From positions 1,176,104,670 to 1,176,168,669 of the forward strand of contig OY728137.1 in assembly GCA_963277665.1 (NCBI GenBank): a stretch of DNA of 64,000 bases. The letters are read 5' to 3'. Source of the stretch: Viscum album. Its lineage: Eukaryota; Streptophyta; Magnoliopsida; Santalales; Viscaceae. The stretch's first letter is position 1. Each line of letters starts with the position of its first letter. Made by a program: the position numbers and the translations under genes. The notes under the pieces were generated by a model. It saw only the letters and a program-made list of their open reading frames with translations, made no database searches and was not told the DNA's origin. Shown here one piece after another: positions 37,750 to 49,853 of the stretch.

Positions 37750-37900
37750 AAGTCCATATAAAAGGGAACCAACCCCTTTTCCTCACATAAAATTTTCCTC
37801 CTATCTCTAAATTACATACACTCTCTCTAAAAGAAGTCTTCTTTGTCATAGTGGTTCTGGTTGCCTAAAATAAGTGAAGATTTTTTGTGAAGCATCATTT
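37750..37900 (+). promoter_or_regulatory. MULE promoter and 5' leader
   Basis: A good TATA box, ccatataaaaggg, lies at about 37,755-37,767. A C/T-rich leader follows (cctcctatctctaaattac, then acactctctctaaaag). The layout repeats that of CACTA-1: TATA, C/T-rich leader, AT-rich array, gene. Confidence 0.6.
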
Positions 37901-37984
37901 AGATTTATTTTTCTTATTTAATTTAAAGTTATTTATTTATTTCGTTGATTTTCTTTTAGTTAGTTCTAAATATTTTATTTATTC

Positions 37985-38985
37985 AATAGTTTAGTTAGTT
38001 ATATATAGTTTAAAAATGATAGTTATTATTAGTAATGATTAAGTATTGTTTAACTAATAAATAAATAAGGATTAAATAATGATTATATATAATGATTAAC
38101 TATTAATAATTAACTAATGAATATAATATGATCAACTAATTATTAAGGAATAATTAATATAGGATTAACTGATGTTTAATTAATTATAATTTAATGAATA
38201 AAGAATTATTAATGAATGATTAACTGATGATTAAAAATTATTAAGTAATCATTATAAAATGTTTAACTAATGATTTAGTAATGATTAATTAATGATTAAA
38301 TAGTGATTAAATTATGATTAACTAATTATTGATTAATGAATAATTAATTATTATCCAATGATTAAATATTTATTAACTAATAACTAAGTAATTATTAAAT
38401 AATTATTAAATAATGATTAAAAAATGATTATAGAATGATTAAAGAATAATTAATTAATGATTTAATAATGACTAACTAATGATTAAGTAATGATTAACTA
38501 ATGATTAAATAATTATTAAATAATGATTAGGGAATAATTAAGTAAATATTAAATAATTATTAAAGAATGATTAACTAATTATTAAATAATGATTAAATAA
38601 TTATTAACAATTGATTAGTTAATGATAAATTAATGATTGAATAATGATTAAATAATAACTATCTAATGATTATTTATTTATTAACTAATGATTATGTAAT
38701 TATTAATTAATGAATAACTTATGATTAAGTAATAATTGGATAATTGTTAAAGAACGATTAAGGAATGATTAATGAATGATTAAATAATGATTATCCAATG
38801 ATTGACTAATGATTAACCAATGATTAAATAATGATTTATTAATGATTAACTATTGATTGACTAATTATTAAAGAATGATTAACAAATGATTAACTAATGA
38901 TTAATTAATTATTAAAGAAATATAAAATAATGGTTTACAAATGATTAATGAATGAATAACCAATTATTAACTTTGGATTAACATA
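37985..38985. repeat. 11-bp AT array (TAATGATTAAC family), ~1 kb
   Basis: Units taatgattaac, taatgattaaa, taattattaaa and taatgattaag run head to tail with a period of 11 bp, seen cleanly near 38,470-38,600. No ORF. It sits between the MULE leader and the transposase. Confidence 0.9.
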
Positions 38986-38999
38986 GAATAGGCATAAGA

Positions 39000-40380
39000 T
39001 GAAATATGACAAAATGGATTACAAAGAGGCTTAACTTCACACATGATTTGTTACTATTGTGATTTAGATTATTTTCCCCTTATTGCAAGAATATTTTGTT
39101 GATGTTGATGGATATTTTTTAAATTAATTTCATTCTCTTTATAAACCAATGAATAAAATTTTTGGAAAGTTAAAAATTGTACTACAAAACATTAGTGTCA
39201 TCATTTAAGATATGAGAATTCATTATTAAATATTGGAAGCATAAATATTATGTTTTTATATAAGTAATCAAATCCTTGGTTGGATAATACAAGTGAATGT
39301 GGCTCTAAAACATATGTACCTATGGGTAAAACATGAAAACACTGCAATGAGCTAGACTCAATCGGGAACAGGTGCATGACAACAAGCCTTACTTCACATA
39401 TATTTTGACAATCCCATGTGATATGCTTTAGATGATTCGTATTTTTTTTATAGACTAATAAAATACCTTTTAAAGATTAAAAAATATACTACAAAACATT
39501 AGTATCATATTTTAGGGTATATGAAGATGATCTTAAATTTCTGTATCAAAATGAATATATGGTCAACCTCATTGTCAATAGTAATCACAAAATGTTTTTG
39601 AAACAAAGGTAAAAATAATAGAAAACAACAAATGTGTTAATTTTTCCATGATAAAATGAAAATTATGATAATATCAAGTTAAATTGAGGAGAAAAAACCC
39701 ATTAAATAACACATGAATTCATTAAAATATACATAAAATACCTTAAAATATTTCAAAAGAAAATATTTTGAATGGTATGATTCTAAAATTAGAATTCAAG
39801 TAAAATCATTCGTATTTTCAAGTGGTATCTTAAAGATATCTTCCCAATAGATGTACTCCACTTTTGAAATTTCAAAATCTTTCAGCCTTCTAATGACAAA
39901 CCTCCCCATATGGTGATGATTTAATTTGAAGTTTGAAATATTTTGGAAATTTAGTTGTTAATTACATCTCTTTTGAAGATATTATTAAGCTACCTCTTTA
40001 AAATAAGATGGATTTTACTTCACTTTTGAAGACATTCTCATCTCATCCAAACTCTATTCTATTGAAAAATTACAAGGTACTTCTTATCTATTATAAAACA
40101 TTCATGTGTTATGTAATGTGTTTAATCTTGTTTATTTCACTTTATATGATCACAATTTTAATTTTACCATGGATAAATAAAAGAATTTGATGTTTTAACT
40201 TTTTTCCTTAGATTCCATAACATTCTATGACTTATATTCTAATAAACTTTTATTTAATAAATCATTAGTGTCATATTGTAGGATATAAAAATTCAATCTA
40301 AAATTTCAGTATCATAATGATCATATGGTCATCCATCATTATCAATATTATTTACACTATCATAATCTTGATCAAAAAAC
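39000..40380. repeat. MULE 5' non-coding DNA with a threefold repeated motif
   Basis: A phrase of about 100 bp recurs three times in direct orientation, near 39,120-39,230, 39,440-39,545 and 40,240-40,335. Each has a tataaacc/tagacta-ata-aa start, a tactacaaaacattagt-like core and a tgtcat-tt-ggatata-like end. No coding motif. The ORF at 40,008-40,190 has no recognisable domain. Confidence 0.5.
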
Positions 40381-42476
40381 ATTTTTTGATGTAGAGAGTA
40401 AAGTTTGAATATTTCTACTTCTATGGGGAGGTAATTCAAATTGTTCAAGGTGCTTATTATTGCACACAACAAAAAATAACGGGTACAACATAAGATTGTG
40501 TATCCTTAAGTAAACATCAAGATTTAATTATCGGTGGATTAAATATGGGACTTAATCAATAGATAAAGTCTATTAGTTATATAAATTTTCAATTCCTGAC
40601 TAAACTATGAAATCTAGCTTGTCCATTGGTTTCTAATTAGTGGTGGGTCCATGAAATAAATTAATTTTCCTAGTGGTCAGATGGTTCCATGATGGAGTTA
40701 TATATTGAGGTTTCTATTGAACAACAATAACATCCAATTATATGAATACATATAATTACAAGAGTGGTTGAAGAAGGTCCTTCCCAAGAAATTGAGGCTC
40801 CTCCCTATGATGTGGAATAAGACAAAAAGATATTCTCTTGAATATACTTGTAAATGCCTCTTTTGATGAGGATATTGTTAATGATGGAATTGATGGAGAC
40901 ACAAATTCTAATAAGGAGGGAGAAATTGAAGTTTGGGAAAAGGTTTCTCGAAATTAAGTTGTTGCACAATATCCTCGACCCACAAAAAATCATCCACTGA
41001 TATTTTCATCTTCTTCGGAAGCAATGTCATGTTTTCCTGAATTAGATTGCAATGTTCTCACACCTTCAACCTAGTTTACTGGAGTTATAGTGGATAGGGT
41101 TGGATGGTATTTTACAAGTAAATAATCATTGAAAAACATGCTAAAAAGATTTAATATATAGAGGCACTATAAATATTTATTTCCGGAATAAATCCTTAAA
41201 AAGTACATCATACGGTGTGATAAATATGGGGATGATTAAAGATTATGATTAATGGTGATTCTAGAAATTATATTTGGAGGTTGGATAATTTTGATGATTG
41301 ATGCTGCTCATACTTTCATTCATCCAAACTTGACACAAGATCATACCTCATAATATGATGAATTTGTTTCATCTATTATCATTGAGATGACTAGGACATT
41401 CCAAGATTTTTTTATAGAACTTTTAAAAGAGAGGACACAAAAAAACTTTTGGTTATAAGATTTCATATAATAAGGCATATATGGTGAAATAGAAGGAAAT
41501 TGTGAAGTTCTATGGTGATTGGGATGACTTGAATAGGGTATTGCTGCAATTTCAATCCATACTAAGATATAAAGACCATATTATCTTCCATCTTCATACG
41601 AACGAACATTTGTATCAAGATAAATGACTTGATATATCTTATGGTAAATTTCATTAGTTATTCTGGGAATTCCTCCCCTATATTTCAACATTTCATTCAT
41701 GAAAATAGTTCATTTAGATTGATGAAACATTTCTATATGGGAAATACAAGGGTGTATTGTTGATTATGGTGACTGAAGATGGAAACCGTTCACCTCTTCT
41801 ACTTTCATTTCCCATTATGGAGAAGGAAAACTATGAATCATAGAGTTGGGTTTGGGAATGTACCGACAACCATTTCACCCACGTTGGGGGTGTCTGTTTG
41901 ATATCTGATCAATATCAGGAAATTAATAAGGAAATCAATGCCAATCCTGATACATAAAGACCCACAAATTCACATCATCGATATTGTATCAGACAAATTT
42001 CTAGAAACATGTGAAAAAATTCTATAATTAACCTATGAATAAGACAATCAATAAGCTATGTATGTAATTTATTTATTTATTTTTCACTATTTCAGTGTAA
42101 AGATAAAATTAATTTATATAAAATATGATCAATTATATGTAACACATGATCCAGATCAATGAATGTTTGAACAACATTTTGAACAAATTTCAAGGATAAT
42201 CAAGAAGTGTACGATTAGATGATGTAGACTCGAAATTAAAATTGGATATTAGCATATGATGGGGGGAAGAGGTATGAACAGTTGAACACAAACATTATAA
42301 ATTGCATTAATGGTGTCTTCAAGGGGCATCACAAGTTACCTATAACTACCCTAGTCCAGGAGACATTTTATCATTGTGTGAAGTACTTTATATATAGAGA
42401 AAACTAGCTTCATATGGGATTTAGTAGGGGATAATGTTCAAAATCTACTTTCAATGAGATATTGAAAAGAACATTG

Positions 42477-42483
42477 AAGAAGA
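42477..42483. repeat. Target-site duplication AAGAAGA, left of SINE-like insertion
   Basis: The same seven bases stand at 42,848-42,854. Removing the insertion and one copy joins the MULE reading frame (...DIEKNIEE | DSKFYVHEC...). Confidence 0.7.
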
Positions 42484-42847
42484 TTTTGCCAATGAGCTTG
42501 TACCCAAGTGGTACAAGCTCCTGCTTGGCATCCAAAAGACCTGAGATCAAATTCGGGAATGGAAGAATTTTCGGGGTACTGTACCAGTAATGTAGCAGGG
42601 ACAGCAGTAGCGGCGACACTATAGCGGTGACGGGTAATGTAGCAACACAATGTACTGTAGCAGTACTATTCACCGAGGTGTCCTTTGGGCAAAAAATGGG
42701 TTTTAAAGCCTTGTATTGAGGCCACGTGGCCTTGGGCCTTCAGGTTATGTAATGGGTCTCCCTCTACCCACACTAAAGAGGTCTTTGCTTTAAATAATAA
42801 ATTGAGGCTTCAGCCCCACCCTTTAAAAAAAGTATTCCTTTTCCACC
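42484..42847 (+). mobile_element. SINE-like 364-bp insertion with tRNA-related head
   Basis: Near its left end there is an A-box-like acccaagtggtacaagctc (42,502-42,520) and a B-box-like gagatcaaattcg (42,543-42,555), spaced as in a tRNA-derived pol III promoter. The body is GC-richer and has several tgtagcag/tactgtagcag repeats (about 42,560-42,670), then an unrelated stretch to ccttttccacc. The insertion is flanked by the 7-bp duplication AAGAAGA. The minus ORFs at 42,410-42,673 and the plus ORF at 42,685-42,903 are accidental. The tail is not a clean poly(A), so another small non-autonomous element is possible. Confidence 0.65.
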
Positions 42848-43310
42848 AAGAAGACTCTAAATTTTATGTTCATGAGTGTTTAGACCCCATAATTAGTAGA
42901 TGAGGTGAAAAAATGGAAATATTACCAGAATTGAGGCAATGTTAATGTAGAAAATTATAGGAATTATTGTATCCATGAACACACACCATCGCAAAGTTTG
43001 TCTCTGTAAACATATCCTGAGAAGAATATATTAATTCAATGAACTGATTGGACTCAATTTCTAATTTTTATATTGTACCAGGGATACCTATTAGGGTGTT
43101 TTTATACTTTCCAATACCCGAATACCAGCTGATATTGATACCTAACATCAATAATTTTCATCAATGAGGGAGATTGAAGTCTAGTAGGATGCAGAATTAG
43201 ATAGACTGGCCTCAAGAACAAGGGAAAAGTTTGAGATGCAACATATGTCATTGAGAAGGTAATGACCAAAAATGATGCCCCAAAATTACTGGATCAAGTT
43301 CCCAATCTCA

Positions 43311-43980
43311 GGCACAATAATGTATTATCTGCATTGTGATATTCTTATATTTTTAATTAAATGGTTTCAATATAAGATCCTTCATTTTGTAGAATTTTAT
43401 AAATTTTTTGAATACTTTTACTATCAAATAATAATAATCCTTTCACATTCACATTAAAAGGAATATGAAAAGTACAAGTTAGGTGACATGAAAAATTAAT
43501 CAAACTATCTTGGGAAAGACTATAATGAACTCATGTGATAAAATAATCATTAAACATACCATCATGTGAGAAATGACACATAAATTACAAAGCACCCCAT
43601 TTTATGATAAAATTTCAGATAACTAAGACAAATAATATATATATATATATAACCTTATCTTACAAAGCACCATTTCCTTGGTAAAAACATATTTAAAATC
43701 AATTTATAAATATGATTTGAGAAAAATGAATATATTCCATCTTCTTTTAGTAAAATAAACTTCATAAAACAATGGAAATAAACATTTCATGTCTTATATT
43801 CTACGATTCATAACATTCTATTGACTGTAACATTATAGTTAAATTTTACACTTAAGACTTATTTCAATTTTTTGAATACATATGGAGGATAATATAATAT
43901 TCAATGAGTAGGATAAACATTTTTCCTATGCTATGAAAGATGGTTATTAGGTTTTATAGATCAGAGTGCATCCATCACAC
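43311..43980. other. Spacer between MURA and PMD genes
   Basis: AT-rich, with (TA)n at about 43,633-43,650. No motif. Its position suggests an intergenic or intron region inside the MULE. Confidence 0.4.
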
Positions 43981-43984
43981 CATC

Positions 43985-45108
43985 ATAATCACATGCTGCC
44001 TCTAGCTACCATTATACCATACCTATATCATGTTGGATTCTACAACATTACGATATCTGATTTCACTTTCATTGATCATAACCTGCTTGCTTCACTCCCA
44101 GAGATATAGAGACCCGAGACACACATATTCCACATGTCTGATGGAGAGATGTCCATCACCCTTGAGGATGAGGCAGTCCTGCTCAGTCTTCCTATATCAG
44201 GAAATACGGTAATTAGACCCACTCGTGAAGAATAGTCTCAATTGGTAAATAAATTTCTTGGCATAAAAATTTTGGGTAATGATGCTGCTAAATATGGATG
44301 GTCAATATCTATGAGGTATCTTGATATACACTGTTCTCATTTACCCATTGATGCTGATGAGTAGACTGTCATGCATCATTCCTGTGCCTATATCTTATAG
44401 ATCATTGTAAGGATAATGTGTGATGATCACTTAGGTATGCACACACACATAATGTATCTGGGGATACTAGAGGATTTTAATCTAGAGAGAATATACAATT
44501 GGATATTTTCATTCTTGACTTACACTAAATATTATTATGCCTGACATGCTGCTCCGACGACACGAATCATGAGGGATGCATCATCGTTCTTCAGATGTGG
44601 GAATGTGATAATATCCCTCCCCTATCCCCAATTGTTTCCAATTAAAAGTTACATATGGATGTGTTGCTTGATGCTCCACATGAAATATGGTATGATAACT
44701 CATATCTATTGGTTTCTGATGGTAATTAGAGTTATAAATTTTAATTTTTTATTATTTATCACTTTTGATGCTGTATTTTGTAGGTGGATTCAGGAACACC
44801 GATTCATCAGAATTCCAAGACACCATTTCTATAAATACCATCACATTTTGGGAAGTCTCCTACCCAAATCTTTATGTTTATACAATATTTCATTGAATAA
44901 CAAATTTCATAATGTCATTATTTTTGGTTTTGAGTAAGGAACTTTTTTTTGAAAAATACCACTTGTTGTTTTAGATTTTGTGGATTCCATACTAGGATTT
45001 ATTGGACCAGATTAATACATATTTCACTTTTGGAATTCATGATTTTATGGCTATAGTGCATCTCATTCACTTTCATATCATTGAGTGGAACCAGCCCGAC
45101 AGAGTCAT
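43985..45108 (+). pseudogene. Plant mobile domain (PMD/MAIN-type) gene, 5' part
   Basis: In the main frame HMLPLATIIPYLYHVGFYNI (about 43,993-44,050) leads to ID-HNLLASL. Then RPETHIFHMSDGEMSITLED and EAVLLSLPISGNTV follow at about 44,112-44,215. Plant PMD proteins (PF10536; MAIN, MAIL1 and 'phosphatase 7 long form' relatives) read ALVERWRPETHTFHLPxGExTITLxDVxxLLGLPIxGxxV here, so the assignment is strong. FGGR-like and later blocks are eroded. The domain resumes near 44,950-45,108 with a DQINTYFTFG frame and HIIEWNQPDRV, then the LTR element begins. The Trp before RPETH has become a stop (TAG). A link of PMDs to MULEs and to other transposons is known. It follows MURA on the same strand and probably belongs to the element. 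Confidence 0.9.
45104..45108. repeat. Target-site duplication GTCAT, left of TR-GAG
   Basis: gtcat directly precedes TGTAACG... at 45,109 and directly follows ...GTTACA at 55,139. Confidence 0.95.
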
Positions 45109-48100
45109 TGTAACGCCCCAACCCCAGTTACCCAGAGTCGGTGCATTATTTCGTAACATTGGCATGATCACAAAAGATCAAGTCTCGAAAGACCGATTAG
45201 TTTAGTAGTCTTGGAAACAATAGATACATTCATAAGTCTTACATTACATCATAAAGTAAAACAAAACTAAAAAAACATCATGTCTTCATATCCCCTCATA
45301 CTATCCCTGCAGGTCATTCATAATATACTTCATCACATCTTGGAAAAATTAAAACATTGAAAGGGGTGAGCTCAGATGCTTAGTAAGGATAAAAATATAG
45401 CGGAAGCTTTCATAAATAAACATAAACATTTAAGGCACGGTATAACTAAAACAAAATCCTTTTAAACTTGAACTTTAGCATAATATGGCAAAAGTAAAAT
45501 GATATAATTCCATTTACTTATTGACATGGATATTCTACTGGTCGAATAATCACATGCAATATCAATAACCACTTTCATAATGATGGAATGCATAATGCCA
45601 GACTATCATAACCACGTATCCAAGGCCTCGTTCCAAGAATAAAAATAAGATTTTGTCAAGGACTCGTGCCAAGACACTAGTTTGTCTCATGAGACCTGCC
45701 GATGCATCGAGGAGCTATAGCGGGCTCCACCCGTCAGTTATTAAGTCCAGTGCATTCCTCATATGAATAGGTTTAAACATATAATAAACCATAACATAAT
45801 CGTATCAAATAAAACATGCATAAAGGAAATATAACATTTCCACATTTCAATCACAAGATATCAATACAACACATTGATATAATAAAAACACTTTCAAAAC
45901 CATTTTCAATACCAAAATAAATGAAAATTAAAACTTGGTATTTATTTTTCATTTAAAAAAAGGTTATGGCTTATAGAGGAAACCGAAACTCAAATAATAG
46001 TCACGGCGGTAGAGAAGTCGTTGTCGCCGCATATATAAGAAAAAATTCTTTTTGTCTTTTAGTGAAAACGCTTCGTATAAAAAGAATCCTTTTGAATAAA
46101 AGTAAAATTCAAAGGGGTTTATACACCATATAAAGGAAAGTTGTGTATAAAACCAAATATCCCTCAATGAAAGGAGATTGAGAGGAAGTCCCTTACAAAG
46201 ATCATTTTTTAAATAAAAGAGATCTATTATGTGTATTCACTATATGTACACATAAAGAAAGTACAAATACATGATAGGGCATAATAATATCATGACATAA
46301 TTTGAAAGTAGGATATTAACCCAAAGAACGGAAATTGGGTTTAGAAGTTCCCTTACCTTGTGTCCGACTTGACTTGACCGTTCATTAACCTCTTAAATAA
46401 TAAACTAGAGTTAATCTCTACTTTCTTAAGTACCTTTTTCAATTTCATTATCCCTTTTATATCACTTATTACAATGTTATGAAAATTATGTAGTCATTTA
46501 AGTTAATAACGGCCGTTTTGTCGATCTTTGGTACTTGAGTCAAAAATAAAATTCTTAAAATTACAAGTTGTTCATGTGGTAAAATATCCATTATATCCAT
46601 AATTATATTCAGGATGTAGATATCATATACATCATATATATCCAGTATATACATTCATTTATAATATTACATAACATTTAGAGGTAAGAAATGAAATGCA
46701 CCGTTCATGGAGACGGTAAGCCGTACGTACGCATGAACACTACTTTCATTTCTATTTCATATTTAATGGAATGAAGTTATAATTATATAATGGTATAATA
46801 TAATTCCAGTATAATATAATGTATAATACCATTTAATCCATCCTTTATACATCCCACATATGTCATTAACGATTCAAATCACTTTGAGGGAGCGGTAGTC
46901 TGGACTTCCTAAAATGAAAATATCGCGTTTACCCATAACGGAAACCATAAAGGTATGCCATAAATGAAAAATATAGATGCTTAAGGAAAACTTAAAAATA
47001 TTATATAACATATATAAATATAGTGACATCTTAATGGACACTTTTGAAGATGATATATGAGTGTTGAACAATCATCGTTTCGTGAGACAGAAATTCGCCA
47101 TCCACAGATTCCGTATGTTCTTTAACAATTAGATATAGGTGTGTGTAAGTGTAGCTAGAATACTTATTATAAAAACATCCTAGTATATTTAAGATACTGG
47201 TTTTGTTACAAAATAATGGAATAAAAAGAGTTTAAGGGGTTGGAGAAGCAAAATAAAACAAAACAACATAAGAGAAGACATTACCTTAAAATTGGGTAAC
47301 TCTTTTTTGATTTGAGCCAAAGGCTTCCGTGGGAAGAATTCTGCCCAAAGTGACACTTCTAGGAGTAAGGGAGGGATGTTGAGAGAGTATTTGGTCAGAT
47401 ATTGGCCGTTCCAAAAGTCTTTGATGGTGTGAGTAAGGTGGTAGTAGTCGGTGCCTTTTATAAGAGGAGAGGAGGGGCACTCTTGGAATTTCATGAAATG
47501 TTACTTTATTATATAATGAGTTTCGGTTTTTAAAGGTCCCAAACTTATATATTTCTAGAATAATGTGATAAGGGTTCGAAATATACTCATCCAATAGGTT
47601 TTGACAAGTGTATGTCTTAGATTTTACATTATCTTTTCATTTTATTTAGATCGTTTATTAATGAGGTAATCGCTGTATCATCATGGTGTCATTAGTAATT
47701 TAATTTATTTAATGTCTAAAAATTATTAAAAAATGACCATTATGTTGGAAATATTTTTATCTTACTAATTAATAATTATAGTCAAACATATGACTTGTAT
47801 AACCCCATTTAAAAATTGTTTTAGTAAAACAACTAATGTTTGTGACATTTTTATTTTAACATTAAATAAAAAGTTTTTAATGTCATTTTCCTACCAAAGT
47901 GGCTCCATGTGGTCCCCAAGTTGACCCATGGATTGTCTTGGTCAGACATGACTCATCCAATAGGGTTAGGACAAGTGTAAAGGCCATTTAATATTATTAT
48001 AACATTATCTTTACCTTAAATTACACTAATTACCTTTAATCACGATTAATTAAACTTAAAAGTTACTATTCACCAAAAATTATTTTAATCCCATTGAACC

Positions 48101-48821
48101 ACATTATACTTCCTAATGACAACCATGTATGTCGGATTTTTGAAAATCAAATCACAGAAGTGGTAATATTTCATTTAAACAAAAAATCAGTTTTTTTAAC
48201 TACCACTTAGTGGTTTCACTATTCATCAAAATTTGATGTTTTTCAGAACAATGCCAAAATTTCACCGTAAGATTTAATTTATATTCCGAATTCAAAAATG
48301 ATGTCTATTTTAAAAAATTACAATCATATAAATTTCATTAATTAATTTTATAACTAATTCTCGTTGTCACAACAAATAGCATGTTTTTATGAAACAATAT
48401 ATATCAAAAGATTGACAATTGTTCATGTCCAATTGCAATGTTAAATTAATTCTAATGACCACCATTGGATGAAATGGTAAAAATATATTCTAATTATACT
48501 TTAAAACCACTCAATAGTATAATTAATCACTATAAATTATTTTGATTAAAAATTTGTTTTTATGTATTTTTCACTATTCATAAAAAATTGGAAGTTCTCA
48601 GAAAAATACAAAAAATTCAACATAGGCTAATTTCGATATTACGAATCCAAAAATGAAGTCTATTTTGAAATATAAAATATATATAATTTCAAAAATTGGG
48701 TATTAATATTTATAATGGCTATTTTGATTGGTCGCGGTGTGTTAGAATCTTGAACTTGCGTACAATGCAAGCTATTGCATTATTGAAAGAGAAGCGTGTC
48801 GTGGAAGCTCGGGGTGTTACA
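45109..48821 (-). repeat. 3' LTR of the TR-GAG element (3,713 bp)
   Basis: Left on the map, 3' in sense. A TATA-like cttataaaaggc lies at 47,453-47,464 in minus sense, about 1.36 kb from the LTR start, which leaves about 2.3 kb of R-U5. A nested hairpin (gttcatg...catgaac, 46,703-46,738) is identical in the other LTR. ORFs at 45,964, 46,469, 46,874, 47,189, 47,286 and 48,719 (minus) lack domains, and their partners in the other LTR are changed or broken, so they are not genes. Confidence 0.95.
46703..46738. repeat. Hairpin in LTR, conserved in both copies
   Basis: GTTCATG (46,703-46,709) pairs with CATGAAC (46,732-46,738). Inside it ACGG pairs with CCGT and then comes gtacgtac. The same 36 bases stand unchanged at 53,021-53,056, although the flanks differ. 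Confidence 0.75.
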
Positions 48822-48835
48822 TTCTCCCCTCCTTC
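48822..48835 (-). promoter_or_regulatory. Polypurine tract of the TR-GAG element
   Basis: In minus sense gaaggaggggagaa abuts the 3' LTR start TGTAACACC. This is where plus-strand DNA synthesis would begin. Confidence 0.85.
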
Positions 48836-49391
48836 AATAAATTGCATCCTCGAAATTTGAAATTTTTCTTCGAAAATAAAAGGTTGAAAATAGAAAATAC
48901 ATTTGTGGAAAACCCACATTAAAAATAAGGTTAATAAAAATATAACTTTAAAAGAAAGAAAGATAAGTACAAAGGTCACCCGAGATAGCCCATACTAGGA
49001 TTCTATGAAAATATGGATATGGAAGAAAAAAAAACCATCAAGGTCTGATGGAGAGTTGTAGAAAGCAGGATTAGGAGAAAGTTAACCACAAGAAAATCAC
49101 AAACATGTGATTAGTTAAACGGTCATTGAATCCCCAGTTGGAAAATTTAACCGACAACGTTTTTGATTTAAGTTACCTTTTATAAAGTTGAGGAATTTAT
49201 TTAGGAGATTTACTAAGAACGTAAGGAAATATACTTAATTGTCATGTAGACTTTCATTATTTAATAAATTTTTACTGCAAACCCATCATTTACTCCAAAA
49301 GGTTATAGAACTCAAAAATATTCGATTTATCCTAATTGTATAAGGTTCCAAATATTAACACATACCATTTAGATTAGGAAAACTTTTTTGT

Positions 49392-49530
49392 AATAACCAG
49401 GGAGTTCCTGTAGGCTAGTGGTAGGTAATAACGGCCTGTCGCACTATGGTTGTGGGTTTGATTCCTGCAGCTTTGTCCGACATGACGGGTTATCCCCCGA
49501 CCTACAGGTTGTACTTTTCCTAAAAATATA
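49392..49530 (+). mobile_element. SINE-like tRNA-derived sequence inside the TR-GAG internal region
   Basis: An A-box-like taggctagtggtag (49,411-49,424) and a B-box-like gggtttgattcc (49,454-49,465) are 29 bases apart, as in a tRNA gene or SINE head. No acceptor or anticodon stems fold around them, and the sequence continues into gacgggttatcccccgacc and a T-rich end (tgtacttttcctaaaaat). It lies 3' of gag in an untranslated part of the element, in the opposite orientation. It is unlike the SINE-like insertion at 42,484. Ends are approximate. Confidence 0.55.
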
Positions 49531-49853
49531 GTATTATAATATTCCAAAAGTAATCTTCAGAAATGTTTTAACCTTAAACAATACTATCCAAGGTCCAATT
49601 TTATCCATTCCAACCTTTATAGTTATCCAAAATACCTCTGTCCAGACTTTCTCTAAAAGGTCTCTAAATTCCAAAATCAATTGTAACATCAGATTCCCCA
49701 AACAAAGTAAAGTTTCTCTTATTGTCACATACTAAAAATATAATTACCTTCATCATATTAAAACCTTAATGAGAACAACAAGTACTGCAGTACAATCATA
49801 TTATTCTTATAACCAGAATATAATCCTTCAATTCAAAAGAACTAATACATTAA

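Larger units (their letters stand above)
40390..43310 (+). pseudogene. MULE transposase (MURA type), decayed
   Basis: The N-terminal block VKFEYFYFYGEVIQIVQGAYYC is near 40,395-40,470 and MELYIEVSIEQQ near 40,690-40,730, as in plant MULE proteins. SYNKAYMVK is near 41,465-41,490 and YGDWDDLNRVLLQF near 41,510-41,555. The DDE region has IDETFLYGKYKGVLLIMV at about 41,715-41,770 (first catalytic Asp), GGVCLISDQ at about 41,887-41,913 (second Asp) and HHRYCIRQISRNM near 41,970-42,010. GGRGM...SRGITSYL...FIIV continues the fold near 42,260-42,385. The 3' end has a SWIM-like remnant, then a RLKSSRMQN-x-IDWP block and a CCHC knuckle RCNICH-x-EGNDQK-x-CP at about 43,235-43,285. Several stops and shifts, plus a 364-bp insertion at 42,484, show it is dead. 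It would cut and join MULE ends. Confidence 0.92.

Noticed and set aside
42410..42903. Three ORFs in the SINE-like insertion as genes
   Set aside because: They cross the insertion edges, overlap on both strands and have no domain.
47189..47594. Two overlapping ~100-aa ORFs in the 3' LTR as LTR-encoded proteins
   Set aside because: In the other LTR (53.5-53.8 kb) the frames are altered and shortened, and they overlap the TATA region; no sign of protein-level conservation.
49392..49470. True tRNA gene
   Set aside because: The A and B boxes are present, but no acceptor, D, anticodon and T stems form a cloverleaf; SINE head preferred.
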